64,000 bases of DNA from positions 21,273-85,272 of the forward strand of contig CALADH010000090.1 in the NCBI GenBank assembly GCA_937890745.1. Direction: 5' to 3'. Below are positions 45,737 to 54,492 of the stretch, in pieces; the stretch's first letter is position 1, and every line of letters starts with the position of its first letter. Source of the DNA: Scybalocola_A sp900557175. GTDB lineage: Bacteria; Bacillota; Clostridia; Lachnospirales; Lachnospiraceae. The notes beneath the pieces are model-generated. The model was given only the letters and a program-made list of their open reading frames with translations, did not search any database and was not told the DNA's origin. A program made the translations under genes and the position numbers.

Positions 45737-46637
45737 CAGATTTATGTACTGCGTTAAGCAGGGCTTTAAAAATATACACAGAAACAGACTTTTTTCACTG
45801 GCGTCCATCGGTACGATTACGTGTTGTCTGTTTTTGTTCGGCGTTTTCTTCAGTGTGATTTATAATTTCCGCGAAACGGTTTCAAGCGCTGAGAAAAATG
45901 TCGGTGTGTCCGCTTTCTTTGCAGAGGGCGTTACAGACGAACAGATTCAGAATATTAAAAAAATCATTGAACTGCGGGAAGAAGTAGAGTCAGTGACTTA
46001 TATTTCTGACGAGCAGGCATGGGAAGATTTCAAACCTGTACTGATCGGTGAGGATGAGACAAGCGATGCGCTTACGAATCTCGAAAATGAGAATCCGCTT
46101 GAAGGTATGGACAGTTTGACAATTTATCTCAAAGATACATCAAAGCAGGATGAGCTTGTTTCTTATCTTGAAAGCTTGCCGGAAATCCGAAAGGTCAATG
46201 CTTCAGAGACGCTGGCGGATGCTTTTACAAGCTTGAGCCGTTTAATCGGTTATGCGTCATTTGTGATTATTGTTATTCTTGTGGCCGTTGCGATTTTCCT
46301 TATAAGCAATACAGTCACAATCGGTATTACGGCGCGTAAGGAAGAAATTGCCATTATGAAGTATATCGGCGCGACAGATTTATTTGTCAGAGGGCCTTTC
46401 CTTGTGGAATCAGTTGTGATTGGTCTTGTCGGTTCAGCCGTTCCGCTTGTACTGCTTCGTTTTTTATATATGAAGGTTGTTGAGTTTGTCGGAGCAACTT
46501 TCCCTGATGTAAGTTTCCTGAGATTTTCAAATGTTAATGATGTTTTTGTATGGTTAATCCCGATTTCTCTTGGCATCGGTCTTGGTATCGGTCTTATCGG
46601 AAGCTGGGGTACATTAAGAAAGCATATTCGCGTATAA
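45726..46637 (+). CDS. ftsX: cell division protein FtsX
   Basis: The start is ATG 45726, preceded by AAGGGTGG, and overlaps the ftsE stop by 11 bases. It has four membrane helices, the first at about 20-46 and three near the C-terminus, with an extracellular loop of about 120 residues between helices 1 and 2. FtsX recruits a peptidoglycan hydrolase or its activator through this loop. The usual M23 partner gene does not follow; a CtpA-like protease does. Length (303) is normal. Confidence 0.95.
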   Translation: MRFSRFMYCVKQGFKNIHRNRLFSLASIGTITCCLFLFGVFFSVIYNFRETVSSAEKNVGVSAFFAEGVTDEQIQNIKKIIELREEVESVTYISDEQAWEDFKPVLIGEDETSDALTNLENENPLEGMDSLTIYLKDTSKQDELVSYLESLPEIRKVNASETLADAFTSLSRLIGYASFVIIVILVAVAIFLISNTVTIGITARKEEIAIMKYIGATDLFVRGPFLVESVVIGLVGSAVPLVLLRFLYMKVVEFVGATFPDVSFLRFSNVNDVFVWLIPISLGIGLGIGLIGSWGTLRKHIRV

Positions 46638-46644
46638 TGATAAT

Positions 46645-46684
46645 AGCCGGATCGGAAACAGGCGTTTTTCGGTTCGGCTTTTTT
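46645..46684 (+). terminator. terminator after ftsX
   Basis: AGCCG-A-CGGAAA type arms pair imperfectly with TTTCGGTTCGGCT, followed by a run of seven T. It should end the ftsEX transcript. Confidence 0.7.
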
Positions 46685-46719
46685 AATGACATAGGAAATC
46701 GTTTTCTATGTCATTAAAA
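46681..46719. repeat. perfect 14-bp inverted repeat between ftsX and ctpA
   Basis: TTTTAATGACATAG at 46681-46694 and its reverse complement at 46706-46719 with an 11-base gap. It overlaps the T run of the ftsX terminator and lies about 55 bases before the next start codon. It could be an operator, or an AT-rich second hairpin. Confidence 0.75.
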
Positions 46720-46773
46720 AGCTCTGCGGGGGCTGTACAATCGTGTAAACTAAATGACCGAAAGGATGATGAT

Positions 46774-47979
46774 ATGGGACATAATAAGGTGAAGCGGGGG
46801 GTGACAGCGCTTATTGCATTAGGACTTGCTTTTTTTGCCGGTGTCGTTTTTTCAGATGAAATTTACAGCGCTATTGCCGTAAATACAACGGCGCTTGATG
46901 ATGGGCAGCAGGAGCGCTACAGGGAAATCCTGAATAAAATCAGTGCTATTGATGAAGTAATCGACACATATTATATGGAGGATGATACAATTGATCCGTC
47001 GCTTATGAGCGAGGGCGTTTATAAAGGCTATGTGTATGGGCTTAATGAAAAATATACAGCTTATTATACGCCGGAAGAATATAAACAGCTGCTTATTCAG
47101 TCGGAAGGCGTTTACAGCGGTATTGGCGTAACAATGTCACAGGATATGAATACGGGAAAGTTTGTAATTGTCGAGGTGAGCGAAAACGGTCCGGGAAAGG
47201 CTGCAGGTATTCAGGCCGGTGATGTGATCACAGAGGTTGACGGTGAAAGTGTTGACGGCTTAAGCAGTGATGATGTTGTCGCTAAAATACAGGGTGAGGA
47301 AGGCACGGACGTAACGATAACCATTGAGCGTGACGGCGAAGCTGCGCCTTTGGAAATCAAGGTGACACGTCAGAAAATCGATGCGGAGACAGTACGATAT
47401 GAGATGCTTGAAAATCATATCGGCTATATTTTGCTGACCGGTTTTGAGGAAGTGACAGTAAAACAATTTAATGAAGCTGTGGATAAGCTTTTGGCAGACG
47501 GCATGGAAGGTCTTATTGTCGATGTGCGGGGAAATCCCGGCGGTAATATGTCATCGGTCTGTCCGATATTGGATCGTCTCCTGCCGGAGGGACTTCTTGT
47601 TTATACGGAGGATAAAAACGGAAAACGTGAAGAAGAATATGCGGATAATGAGGAAGTTTTGGATATTCCGATGGCGGTGATCACAAACGGCAGCAGCGCC
47701 AGTGCGGCAGAAATATTTGCGGCAGCCCTCCAGGACTATGAGTGGGCTGAAATTGTCGGGGAACAAACCTATGGGAAGGGTGTTGTCCAGTACATTATTC
47801 CGTTTTCGGACGGCTCGGCAATGAAGCTGACAAGTGCAAAATATTTTACACCGGACGGCAGAAGTATTCACGGTGTCGGTGTTACGCCGGATATTTTTGT
47901 GGAAGCCGGAAAAGACGATGATACAGACAGGCAGCTTGAGGCGGCCGTTAAGGCTGTCGAAGCACAGCTTTCAAAATAA
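46774..47979 (+). CDS. S41 C-terminal processing protease (CtpA-like) with PDZ domain
   Basis: The start is ATG 46774 with an AAAGG site; an earlier ATG at 46708 lies within the inverted repeat. Residues 8-28 form a membrane anchor. The PDZ domain is at about 95-180 (YSGIGVTMSQ and GKAAGIQAGDVITEVDG). The protease domain has the serine region TNGSSASAAEIFAAAL and the lysine YGKGVVQ. It cleaves C-terminal tails outside the membrane. In ftsEX context it may degrade or process wall hydrolases, as CtpA-type proteases do elsewhere. The length of 401 is typical. Confidence 0.93.
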   Translation: MGHNKVKRGVTALIALGLAFFAGVVFSDEIYSAIAVNTTALDDGQQERYREILNKISAIDEVIDTYYMEDDTIDPSLMSEGVYKGYVYGLNEKYTAYYTPEEYKQLLIQSEGVYSGIGVTMSQDMNTGKFVIVEVSENGPGKAAGIQAGDVITEVDGESVDGLSSDDVVAKIQGEEGTDVTITIERDGEAAPLEIKVTRQKIDAETVRYEMLENHIGYILLTGFEEVTVKQFNEAVDKLLADGMEGLIVDVRGNPGGNMSSVCPILDRLLPEGLLVYTEDKNGKREEEYADNEEVLDIPMAVITNGSSASAAEIFAAALQDYEWAEIVGEQTYGKGVVQYIIPFSDGSAMKLTSAKYFTPDGRSIHGVGVTPDIFVEAGKDDDTDRQLEAAVKAVEAQLSK

Positions 47980-47981
47980 AT

Positions 47982-48009
47982 TTGACAAAAGTTATAATTG
48001 GAGTATAAT
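47982..48009 (+). promoter_or_regulatory. promoter of the DegV gene
   Basis: A perfect TTGACA at 47982-47987 and a perfect TATAAT at 48004-48009, with a 16-base spacer. The leader of about 95 bases includes a small hairpin GCGCAG-ATG-CTGCGC at 48040-48054. Confidence 0.85.
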
Positions 48010-48112
48010 GGTAATAATGCCCGTTGGAAGGACATGAAAGCGCAGATGCTGCGCAACGCAAAATATTGTTATCTTAAGAGAAAATAAGTATGAAGGATAT
48101 GGAGAGGATATT

Positions 48113-48973
48113 ATGGCAGAGCGCATTGCAGTCGCTGTAGATACAAACAGCGGAATTACTCCGGAAGAAGCAAAGGCATGGGGTGTCAGTCTTATTTCTA
48201 TGCCATTTTGCATTAATGATAAGGTTTATTATGAAGGGAAAACATTAACGCAGGAGGAATTTTTTGCACATCTTGCGGAGAATACGGATATTTCAACGTC
48301 CCAGCCATCGCCGGGCGAGCTTTTAGATACATGGGACAGACTTTTGCAGACAAACGATGCGGTTATTTACATACCGATGTCGGGCGGCTTAAGCAGTTCA
48401 GTCCAGAGTGCAAAGATTCTTGCTTCGGATTATAAAGACAGAGTTTATGTTGTTGATAATAAGCGTATTTCAGTGACACAGCGCCAGTCGGTGCTTGACG
48501 CTCTTTATTTTATAAAGCAGGGTTATTGTGCAGAGGCTATTCAAAGAATTTTGGAAGATACGGCGCTTGATGCCAGTATATTTATTACAGTTGATACATT
48601 GAAGTATTTAAAAAAGGGCGGCAGAGTGACACCTGCAGCCGCGGCAGTCGGCAGTGTTTTAAATATTAAGCCGGTGCTGCAGATACAGGGTGACAAGCTG
48701 GATGCTTTTAAAAAGGTGCGCGGATGGAAGGCAGCCAAAAAGGTTATGATTCAGGCGCTCCATGATGAGATTGACGGCCGCTTTGCTGGAAAGAAGCTTT
48801 GGCTTGGCACAGCCTATTCCGGCGATAAAGCTGCGGGAATGGCGTGGCATGAAACGGTTAAAGCTGAATTTCCGGACTACGAAGTTATCGGCGGAGTACT
48901 GCCTCTTAGCATTGCCTGCCATACAGGTCCGGGGGCACTTGGCATTGGATGTATTACAAAGTTATACGATTAA
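48113..48973 (+). CDS. DegV family fatty-acid-binding protein (FakB-like)
   Basis: The DegV fold binds a fatty acid and presents it to the FakA kinase. Typical parts are VAVDTNSGITPEEA at the start, the TSQPSPGE segment, the IPMSGGLSSSVQSA loop, and YLKKGGRVTPAAAAVGSVLNIKPVLQ. The C-terminal HTGPGALGIG is characteristic. Length (286) is normal. No fakA neighbour is seen; the gene has its own promoter and a terminator. Confidence 0.92.
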   Translation: MAERIAVAVDTNSGITPEEAKAWGVSLISMPFCINDKVYYEGKTLTQEEFFAHLAENTDISTSQPSPGELLDTWDRLLQTNDAVIYIPMSGGLSSSVQSAKILASDYKDRVYVVDNKRISVTQRQSVLDALYFIKQGYCAEAIQRILEDTALDASIFITVDTLKYLKKGGRVTPAAAAVGSVLNIKPVLQIQGDKLDAFKKVRGWKAAKKVMIQALHDEIDGRFAGKKLWLGTAYSGDKAAGMAWHETVKAEFPDYEVIGGVLPLSIACHTGPGALGIGCITKLYD

Positions 48974-48986
48974 ATAAGTTTATAAA

Positions 48987-49059
48987 GAAAAGAAAAAGCC
49001 CGGTAAAGAGTAAAAGGACCGCCAATGGCGGCAAGGTTTCTTACAGGGCTTTTTCTTTT
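48987..49059 (+). terminator. terminator after the DegV gene
   Basis: A 14-bp outer stem pairs AAAAGAAAAAGCCC with GGGCTTTTTCTTTT. The enclosed part contains an inner CCGCCAATGGCGG hairpin. The T-rich right arm ends transcription. Confidence 0.75.
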
Positions 49060-49072
49060 GACGGCATCGGGA

Positions 49073-49192
49073 CTTGCCCATGACCTTAAAACACTGATGA
49101 CCTCGGTTGTCGGTTATTTAAATCTTTTGGATGAGGTGTGCGATATGCCAAAGGCACAGCAGGAAAAATATATGCTTGTGCAGATGAAGTAA
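49073..49192 (+). pseudogene. sensor histidine kinase remnant (HisKA fragment)
   Basis: The frame from 49073 reads LAHDLKT, then LMTSVVGYLNLLDE, and ends at TAA 49190-49192. This is the dimerisation and phospho-acceptor segment (AHDLKTPLTSV) of VanS-like kinases. The expected Pro after HDLKT is replaced by Leu. The sensor part before it and the ATPase part after it are both missing. About 40 residues remain, followed by an unrelated acetyltransferase. It is a degraded fragment of a lost two-component system. No start codon or ribosome binding site belongs to it. Confidence 0.65.
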
Positions 49193-49258
49193 CGATATTT
49201 GAGATTATACTTCCGGAGATTGCCGGAAAATATGAGTGGGAGCAGACAGAGGCAGAAA

Positions 49259-49771
49259 ATGATAAGAAAAACACAAAGCAAGGATATTGAAAAGCTTATG
49301 CCGATTTTTTCGGCTGCAAAGGAAAGACTTCGTCAAAGAGGTGTGGATCAGTGGCAGGACGGTTATCCAGACAGAGATATTATTGCGGCAGATGTTGAAA
49401 ATGGCGAGAGTTATATACTGACAGATGAAAAAGACATTGGGGCGACGGCAGTGATTTCGTTTCGCGGTGAGCCGACTTATGATGTGATTACCGGCGGACA
49501 GTGGCTGACCGGTGAAAATACAAGCTACGCTGTGATTCACAGAATTGCGGCGGCACAAGGAGAGGTGCGCCGCGGTGCGGCAACAAAGCTTCTTTGTTAT
49601 GCACAGGAACTTTGCAGGCAGAGAAAAATCGGAAGCATACGCATGGATACCCACAAGGATAATGATGTGATGCAGCAGTGGCTTCTTAAAAATGGATTTA
49701 TTTATTGCGGAGAAATAACGCTTTCAGACGGCGCTTTGAGGATTGCCTTTGAAAAGGTGATAAATGAATAA
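49259..49771 (+). CDS. GNAT family N-acetyltransferase
   Basis: The start is set at ATG 49259 (MIRKTQSKDIEKLMPIF); the open frame extends upstream to 49199, but that part lacks GNAT similarity and lies next to the kinase remnant. GNAT features are AAVISF strand 4, HRIAAAQGEVRRGAATKLLCYAQE (acetyl-CoA loop), then DTHKDNDVMQQWLLKNGF near the end. It transfers an acetyl group to an amine of unknown identity. The length of 170 is typical. Confidence 0.85.
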   Translation: MIRKTQSKDIEKLMPIFSAAKERLRQRGVDQWQDGYPDRDIIAADVENGESYILTDEKDIGATAVISFRGEPTYDVITGGQWLTGENTSYAVIHRIAAAQGEVRRGAATKLLCYAQELCRQRKIGSIRMDTHKDNDVMQQWLLKNGFIYCGEITLSDGALRIAFEKVINE

Positions 49772-49889
49772 GTAAGAGGGTACTGCCGCAGGATAAGATT
49801 ACATAAATTTTACTTGTAAAATACGGCAATAATTACAATAGCAGTGTAAAATAAGATGTGAATATCAGGATAATATTGGAGGAGACAAA

Positions 49890-50675
49890 ATGTTTGATTT
49901 CAGAACGAAAAAAGGTTTTATATGCGATATGGACGGCGTGATTTATCACGGTAACCAGATTTTGCCGGGAGTGCCGGAATTTATACAGTGGCTTAAGGAT
50001 GAAAAGAAAGAGTATTTATTTTTGACAAATAACAGCGGCTATACGCCAAGAGAATTGAATCAGAAGCTTGCGCGTATGGGGCTTGATGTTCCGGAAGAAC
50101 ATTTTTATACAAGTGCGCTTGCGACGGCGGCATTTTTAAAAGAGCAGGCGCCGGGGTGTTCGGTATATGCCATCGGTGAGGCCGGACTGTTAAATGCGCT
50201 TTATGATGCAGGTATTATGATGAATGACGTAGATCCGGACTATGTCGTTGTCGGCGAGGGAAAATCCTATTCTTTAGATACACTGACAAAGGCGACAAAT
50301 CTTGTTTTAAAAGGTGCAAAGCTTATTGGTGCAAACTCGGATATATCGGGCCCGATTGAAAAAGGCATTATGCCTGCCTGCGGCGCACTCATTGCACCGA
50401 TAGAAATTGCAACAGGCACACAGGCTTATTTTTGTGGTAAACCGAATCCTTTAATGATGCGTACTGGACTTAAATTGTTGAATTGCCATTCCGGAGAAGC
50501 TGTAATGATCGGCGACAGAATGGACACAGACATTGTTTCGGGGATGGAAAGCGGTATGATGACTGTACTTGTATTATCGGGTATTACAACAAGGGAAACA
50601 ATGAAAAAATACGCCTACCGGCCGTCGGTTGTACTTAACGGTGTAGGAGATATCTGTAAAAATGGCGAGGCGTAA
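49890..50675 (+). CDS. HAD-IIA family phosphatase (NagD-like)
   Basis: HAD motif I is DMDGVIY (14-20), motif II is LTNNSG, and motif IV is MIGDRMDTDI. The cap between them is of the type IIA. NagD dephosphorylates UMP and sugar phosphates in Escherichia coli; 4-nitrophenylphosphatases are close relatives. A GGAGGAG site precedes ATG 49890. The gene is alone between terminators, so its substrate is not indicated. The length of 261 is normal. Confidence 0.9.
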   Translation: MFDFRTKKGFICDMDGVIYHGNQILPGVPEFIQWLKDEKKEYLFLTNNSGYTPRELNQKLARMGLDVPEEHFYTSALATAAFLKEQAPGCSVYAIGEAGLLNALYDAGIMMNDVDPDYVVVGEGKSYSLDTLTKATNLVLKGAKLIGANSDISGPIEKGIMPACGALIAPIEIATGTQAYFCGKPNPLMMRTGLKLLNCHSGEAVMIGDRMDTDIVSGMESGMMTVLVLSGITTRETMKKYAYRPSVVLNGVGDICKNGEA

Positions 50676-50684
50676 AATCGTTAA

Positions 50685-50728
50685 TTAAAGAGGACTGCGT
50701 GCCTTTTATGGTACACAGTCCCCTTTAA
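50685..50728. terminator. bidirectional terminator between the NagD-like and coiled-coil genes
   Basis: TTAAAG.GGACTG and CAGTCCCCTTTAA pair around a loop with CC and GG. The flanks are A-rich on the left and T-rich on the right. It separates two converging genes. Confidence 0.75.
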
Positions 50729-50729
50729 G

Positions 50730-51374
50730 TTAAGCAATTTCTAAATGTGTTTTGATTTTTCGGACTTCATTTTCGAGCGTTGTTACCCGAAGCTTCATCA
50801 TCTCATCTTCTTCGCTTATTTTAGAAGCCTCAGTAAATCTGCGGCTTAAATCAAGATGCCCTTCGGCAATGATACGAATATTTTTGTTTGTCTCATTTTC
50901 TAAAGTCAGCTCAATATTAAGTACGCGCTGATTCAGAGTAGAGAAATTCTGTTGTAAATCAGAAACATCTGTTTTGAGCTGTTCAACCTCGGTTTTGAGT
51001 GTGGCAACATTGCCTTTCAGTTCAGCGACCTCGGTTTTGAGTGTTGCGACCTCGGCTTTCAGTTCAGCGACCTCGGTTTTGAGTGTTGCGACCTCGGCTT
51101 TCAGGTCAGCGACCTCGGTCTTGAGTGTTGCGACCTCGGTCTTGAGTGTTGCAACATCGGCTTTCAGTTCAGCGACCTCGGTTTTGAGTGTTGCAACATC
51201 GGCCTTCAGGTCAGCGACCTCGGTTTTGAGTGTTGCGACATCAGTTTTAAGTTCAGCGACATCATTTTCAAGTCGTTCGACCTTTTTTACAACGATGTTG
51301 TTTACGTCAATGAGCGGCTGAAGATTTTGGTGAAAAAGTGACGAAATCATTTCCAAATCTTTAGGTTCAAGCAT
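50730..51374 (-). CDS. repetitive coiled-coil protein, 214 aa
   Basis: The start at 51374 follows GGAGG. Residues 1-35 and 140-214 are unique, and residues 37-130 are a tandem heptad array with consensus VATLKTEVAELKAE (14 residues). Each unit is coded by 42 bp. The pattern gives a long, uniform, charged coiled coil with Leu and Val at the core positions, likely trimeric or dimeric. No signal peptide or membrane helix is present. Similar proteins of unknown function occur in Clostridia. The tandem DNA repeats would allow length variation by slippage. Confidence 0.75.
   Translation of the reverse strand: MLEPKDLEMISSLFHQNLQPLIDVNNIVVKKVERLENDVAELKTDVATLKTEVADLKADVATLKTEVAELKADVATLKTEVATLKTEVADLKAEVATLKTEVAELKAEVATLKTEVAELKGNVATLKTEVEQLKTDVSDLQQNFSTLNQRVLNIELTLENETNKNIRIIAEGHLDLSRRFTEASKISEEDEMMKLRVTTLENEVRKIKTHLEIA
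50986..51258. repeat. 42-bp coding minisatellite, 6.5 units
   Basis: Six 42-bp units begin at 50986, 51028, 51070, 51133, 51175 and 51217, with one 21-bp half unit at 51112-51132. Each unit is two related 21-bp halves, ACCTCGGTTTTGAGTGTTGC-like and ACCTCGGCTTTCAGTTCAGC-like. Sequence identity between units is high, which suggests recent expansion. Confidence 0.9.
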
Positions 51375-51564
51375 AGGAATTCCTCCATTTTATAGTTCAG
51401 GTGTATTGATGAATATGTACCAGTTATTTTCGAAAATTTATCTTTTGTGGACGAATTCTATAAACCTCCTTATAAAAATACTAGCATTGAAGAAATGCAG
51501 TGTCAATGCTAAAATATTGGATTTATAAAAAGTTTAGATATATGCTGGATTGTTTTTTTAGTTC

Positions 51565-51828
51565 TCACTTCATCATTTTATCCATCACCGCAAGGATTTC
51601 TTCGATTTTTTTATCCGAGTCTGCGTTTCCGAGTGATTGTTTGACGCAGTGTTCCATATGGGCGTGGAGTATTTCTTTGTTTACTTTTGTAAGGATGGCC
51701 TGCGCGGCCAATATCTGGTTGGAGATATCGATACAGTAGCGGTCATCCTCAACCATGTTTATAATACCGTCCAGCTGGCCGCGGGCTGTTTTTAGAAGGC
51801 GGGTAATTTTGGTTTTGTCTGCTTTCAA
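51565..51828 (-). CDS. csoR: CsoR family copper-sensing repressor
   Basis: An 87-residue all-helical protein with the CsoR metal site: Cys in RYCIDISNQI (about 32), His in HAHMEHC and Cys in EHCVKQ (about 61). Copper(I) binding releases it from its operator. It lies 14 bases after the copA stop on the same strand. The operator-like palindrome upstream of copA at 54467-54485 would put both genes under its control. Confidence 0.9.
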   Translation of the reverse strand: MKADKTKITRLLKTARGQLDGIINMVEDDRYCIDISNQILAAQAILTKVNKEILHAHMEHCVKQSLGNADSDKKIEEILAVMDKMMK

Positions 51829-51842
51829 GAAAACGCCTCCAA

Positions 51843-52049
51843 TCAGTTTAAGGAAACAACGGTGTAGCCGGCGTCAGTGACAGCTTTTGTTAAAGCTTCG
51901 TCTGAAACTTCTTTGCTCAGTGTGATTTTTGCATTCTTTTCTTCAAGATTAACGACAGCCGAAACACCGTCGATGTCGTTTAATACCTGAGTTACTCTGC
52001 CGCTGCAGTGCGGGCACATCATACCTTCAATAATCATTGTTTTTTCCAT
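51843..52049 (-). CDS. copZ: CopZ-like HMA domain within copA, possible internal start
   Basis: From ATG 52049 the frame encodes 68 residues, the size of CopZ, with the GMMCPHCS copper site at about 9-16. The bases before this ATG (AAGTGAGTGTTATTCT) are nearly the same as those before the copA TTG start (AAGTGAGGTGTTATTCT). This suggests that copZ arose as a separate gene and fused in frame, or that it is still translated on its own as well. Separate translation is not shown. Confidence 0.5.
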   Translation of the reverse strand: MEKTMIIEGMMCPHCSGRVTQVLNDIDGVSAVVNLEEKNAKITLSKEVSDEALTKAVTDAGYTVVSLN

Positions 52050-54440
52050 AGAATAACACTCACTTTCTTTAATTTTATTTTTTGAGGCTTCTGCTTTAGA
52101 TGGGCAGGAAGCCGGACTTGTAATTGCTTTGCAGGTGTCTGTATCTGAGATAACGTCGGCATCTGCCGTATGAAATTTTGGCTTGAAAAATTTCAGCCGT
52201 AGGGCATTAGATACAACGCAGACGGAGCTTAAGCTCATGGTGGCTGCGCCAATCATCGGATTAAGCTTAAGCCCTAAGGTGGTAAAGAAGATGCCGGCGG
52301 CTAAAGGAATTCCGATTGTGTTGTAAAAGAAAGCCCAAAACAGGTTTTCTTTAATATTTTTTATGACAGCACGGGAGAGCTGGATTGCAGTCACGGCGTC
52401 AGTCAGCTTGCTTTTCATAAGCACGATGTCGGCTGCTTCGATGGCAATATCCATACCGGCGCCAATGGCAATACCGACATCAGCACGGGTTAAGGCCGGG
52501 GCATCGTTGATACCGTCACCAATCATGGCAACGGTTTTGTGTTTCTCCTGAAGGGTGCGGATGACCTGCTCTTTATTCTGAGGCAGGACCTCGGAAATGA
52601 CAGTATCAGCGCCGATTTGGCGGCCTATCGCTTCGGCCGTGCGTTTATTATCACCTGTGAGCATAACAACATCAATGCCCATATGATGAAACTCGTCAAT
52701 GGCTGTTTTGCTTGTCGGCTTGACTGTATCGGCGACGGCAATGAGACCTATAAGCTTTTGATGACGGGCAAAATAAAGCGGTGTCTTTCCTTCGGAAGCC
52801 AGCTGTTCACCGATAGCTTCAAAATTGCCCAGGTCTGTTTTTTCACTTTTTAGAAATTTTGGATTTCCAGCAAGAACGTCGTCGCCGTTAATGCGTCCGC
52901 GGATGCCGAGCCCAGGCATGGCATCGAAATCTTCGGTTTTCAAAAGTTCTATATTTTTTTCGGCAGCAGCTTCGGTGATAGCACCGGCAAGCGGATGCTC
53001 TGAAAATCGCTCAAGTGATGCAGCAATAGTTAAAAGTGTATCTGAGGAAATATTTTCAGCCGGATAAATGTCGGTAACGGACGGCTTTCCAAAAGTAATC
53101 GTTCCTGTTTTATCCATGACAACGGTATCAATCTTGTGCGCTGTTTCTAAGGCATCGCCGGATTTAATTAAAATACCGTTGCCGGCGCCTTTGCCGGTAC
53201 CGACCATAATGGCGACAGGGGTTGCAAGACCGAGGGCGCACGGACAGGAAATGACGAGGACGGCAATTGCTGTTGATAAAGAAAAACTGAATGTCTGTCC
53301 GGCAATAAAATACCACACGATAAAGGTTATGGCGGCAATAGTCATGACTGCCGGTACAAAAATACCGCTGACTTTATCGGCGAGGCGGGCAATCGGCGCT
53401 TTGCTGGCACTTGCCTCCTCCACAAGGCGGATAATCTGAGAGAGGGTACTGTCCTCGCCGACCTTATCAGCGCGGATTTTTAAAACGCCGGTGCCGTTGA
53501 CTGCGGCGGAAAGCACCCGGTCACCTTCGCATTTTTCAACAGGAATACTTTCGCCGGTAAGCGCAGCCTCATTGACGGCCGAGTAACCTGAAATTACTGT
53601 GCCGTCTACAGGGATACTTGTGCCGGGGCGAATCAGCAGAATATCGCCGGCACGCACGGCTTTGACGGGGATTTCTTCTTCAGTGTCTCCGTTTAGCCGG
53701 ATTGCTGTTTTTGGTGCAAGATTGATAAGCTTTTCAATGGCTTCGGAGGTTTTACCCTTTGAGCGCGTTTCCATATATTTTCCGAGTGTAATTAATGTCA
53801 GAATCATCACGGCGGATTCAAAATATAAATCGTGCATATATTGGTGGACAAGGCTCATATTGCCATGACCGAAGCCGTAGGCCATCTGGTAAATTGCAAA
53901 AATGCCGTAAACTAAGGAAGCACCTGAACCGACGGCAATCAACGTGTCCATATTCGGGGCGCCCCTAAAAAGCATCTTAAAGCCGTTGATAAAATATTTT
54001 CGGTTGACATAAATAACAGGCAGCGAAAGTAAAAATTGGGTAAAAGCGAAAATAACCGCATTTTCTTCACCCATTAAAAACGGCGGCTGGGGCAGCCCGG
54101 CCATAGATCCCATGGCAATGTACATAATGACAATCATAAACAGAATAGATACGGTCAGCCGGAACCGCATATTTTTAATGCCTGTATCAATGACCGGTGG
54201 TTTAATGGAATCTGATTTTTTGTTTTCTGAAGACTGAGGGCTTGCGCCGTAACCGGCATTTTCAACAGCCGTGCATATTTGGGCGGAAGAAAGCTGCGTT
54301 TCGTCATAATCGACTGTCATGTTGTTAGCTAAAAGATTTACTGTAACATTTTTTATGCCGGGCAGTTTGGCCACACTTTTTTCAACATGAGCGGAGCAGG
54401 CAGAGCAGCTCATGCCTGTAATATTAAAATGTTCTTTCAA
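51843..54440 (-). CDS. copA: copper-exporting P1B ATPase CopA with C-terminal CopZ-like domain, 865 aa
   Basis: The start is set at TTG 54440 ([16 protein letters not shown]), 6 bases after GAGGTG; a longer frame to 54677 crosses the operator and promoter. An N-terminal HMA domain has GMSCSACS. Eight membrane helices follow, with the CPC copper site (ISCPCALG, about 399) and the phosphorylated Asp in DKTGTIT (about 442). HP and [10 protein letters not shown] are also present. After a linker of about 40 residues comes a second HMA domain with MMCPHCS at the very C-terminus. That position is unusual, as HMA domains usually lie at the N-terminus. The last 68 residues match a complete CopZ chaperone with its own start-site-like sequence. 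Confidence 0.95.
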   Translation of the reverse strand: MKEHFNITGMSCSACSAHVEKSVAKLPGIKNVTVNLLANNMTVDYDETQLSSAQICTAVENAGYGASPQSSENKKSDSIKPPVIDTGIKNMRFRLTVSILFMIVIMYIAMGSMAGLPQPPFLMGEENAVIFAFTQFLLSLPVIYVNRKYFINGFKMLFRGAPNMDTLIAVGSGASLVYGIFAIYQMAYGFGHGNMSLVHQYMHDLYFESAVMILTLITLGKYMETRSKGKTSEAIEKLINLAPKTAIRLNGDTEEEIPVKAVRAGDILLIRPGTSIPVDGTVISGYSAVNEAALTGESIPVEKCEGDRVLSAAVNGTGVLKIRADKVGEDSTLSQIIRLVEEASASKAPIARLADKVSGIFVPAVMTIAAITFIVWYFIAGQTFSFSLSTAIAVLVISCPCALGLATPVAIMVGTGKGAGNGILIKSGDALETAHKIDTVVMDKTGTITFGKPSVTDIYPAENISSDTLLTIAASLERFSEHPLAGAITEAAAEKNIELLKTEDFDAMPGLGIRGRINGDDVLAGNPKFLKSEKTDLGNFEAIGEQLASEGKTPLYFARHQKLIGLIAVADTVKPTSKTAIDEFHHMGIDVVMLTGDNKRTAEAIGRQIGADTVISEVLPQNKEQVIRTLQEKHKTVAMIGDGINDAPALTRADVGIAIGAGMDIAIEAADIVLMKSKLTDAVTAIQLSRAVIKNIKENLFWAFFYNTIGIPLAAGIFFTTLGLKLNPMIGAATMSLSSVCVVSNALRLKFFKPKFHTADADVISDTDTCKAITSPASCPSKAEASKNKIKESECYSMEKTMIIEGMMCPHCSGRVTQVLNDIDGVSAVVNLEEKNAKITLSKEVSDEALTKAVTDAGYTVVSLN

Positions 54441-54466
54441 GAATAACACCTCACTTTGATTGATAC

Positions 54467-54485
54467 TACACCCCGGTGGGGTGTA
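54467..54485. promoter_or_regulatory. CsoR operator upstream of copA
   Basis: TACACCCC, GGT, GGGGTGTA: a perfect 8-bp palindrome resembling known CsoR operators (GC-rich centre flanked by TA). It lies just downstream of the -10 box of copA on the minus strand, so bound CsoR would block initiation. Confidence 0.85.
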
Positions 54486-54492
54486 TGGGTTT

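Noticed and set aside
49193..49258. Second open stretch after the kinase remnant (reads DEVTIFEIILPEIAGKYEW)
   Set aside because: It may be another fossil fragment, but the match to any family is too weak to call.
50986..51258. CRISPR-like repeat array
   Set aside because: The repeats are tandem without unique spacers and are in frame as heptad codons, so this is a coding minisatellite.
50974..51321. Plus-strand frame with repeated VATSAFSSATSVLS
   Set aside because: It is the shadow of the coiled-coil minisatellite on the other strand; the minus frame has the heptads, a start and a ribosome binding site.
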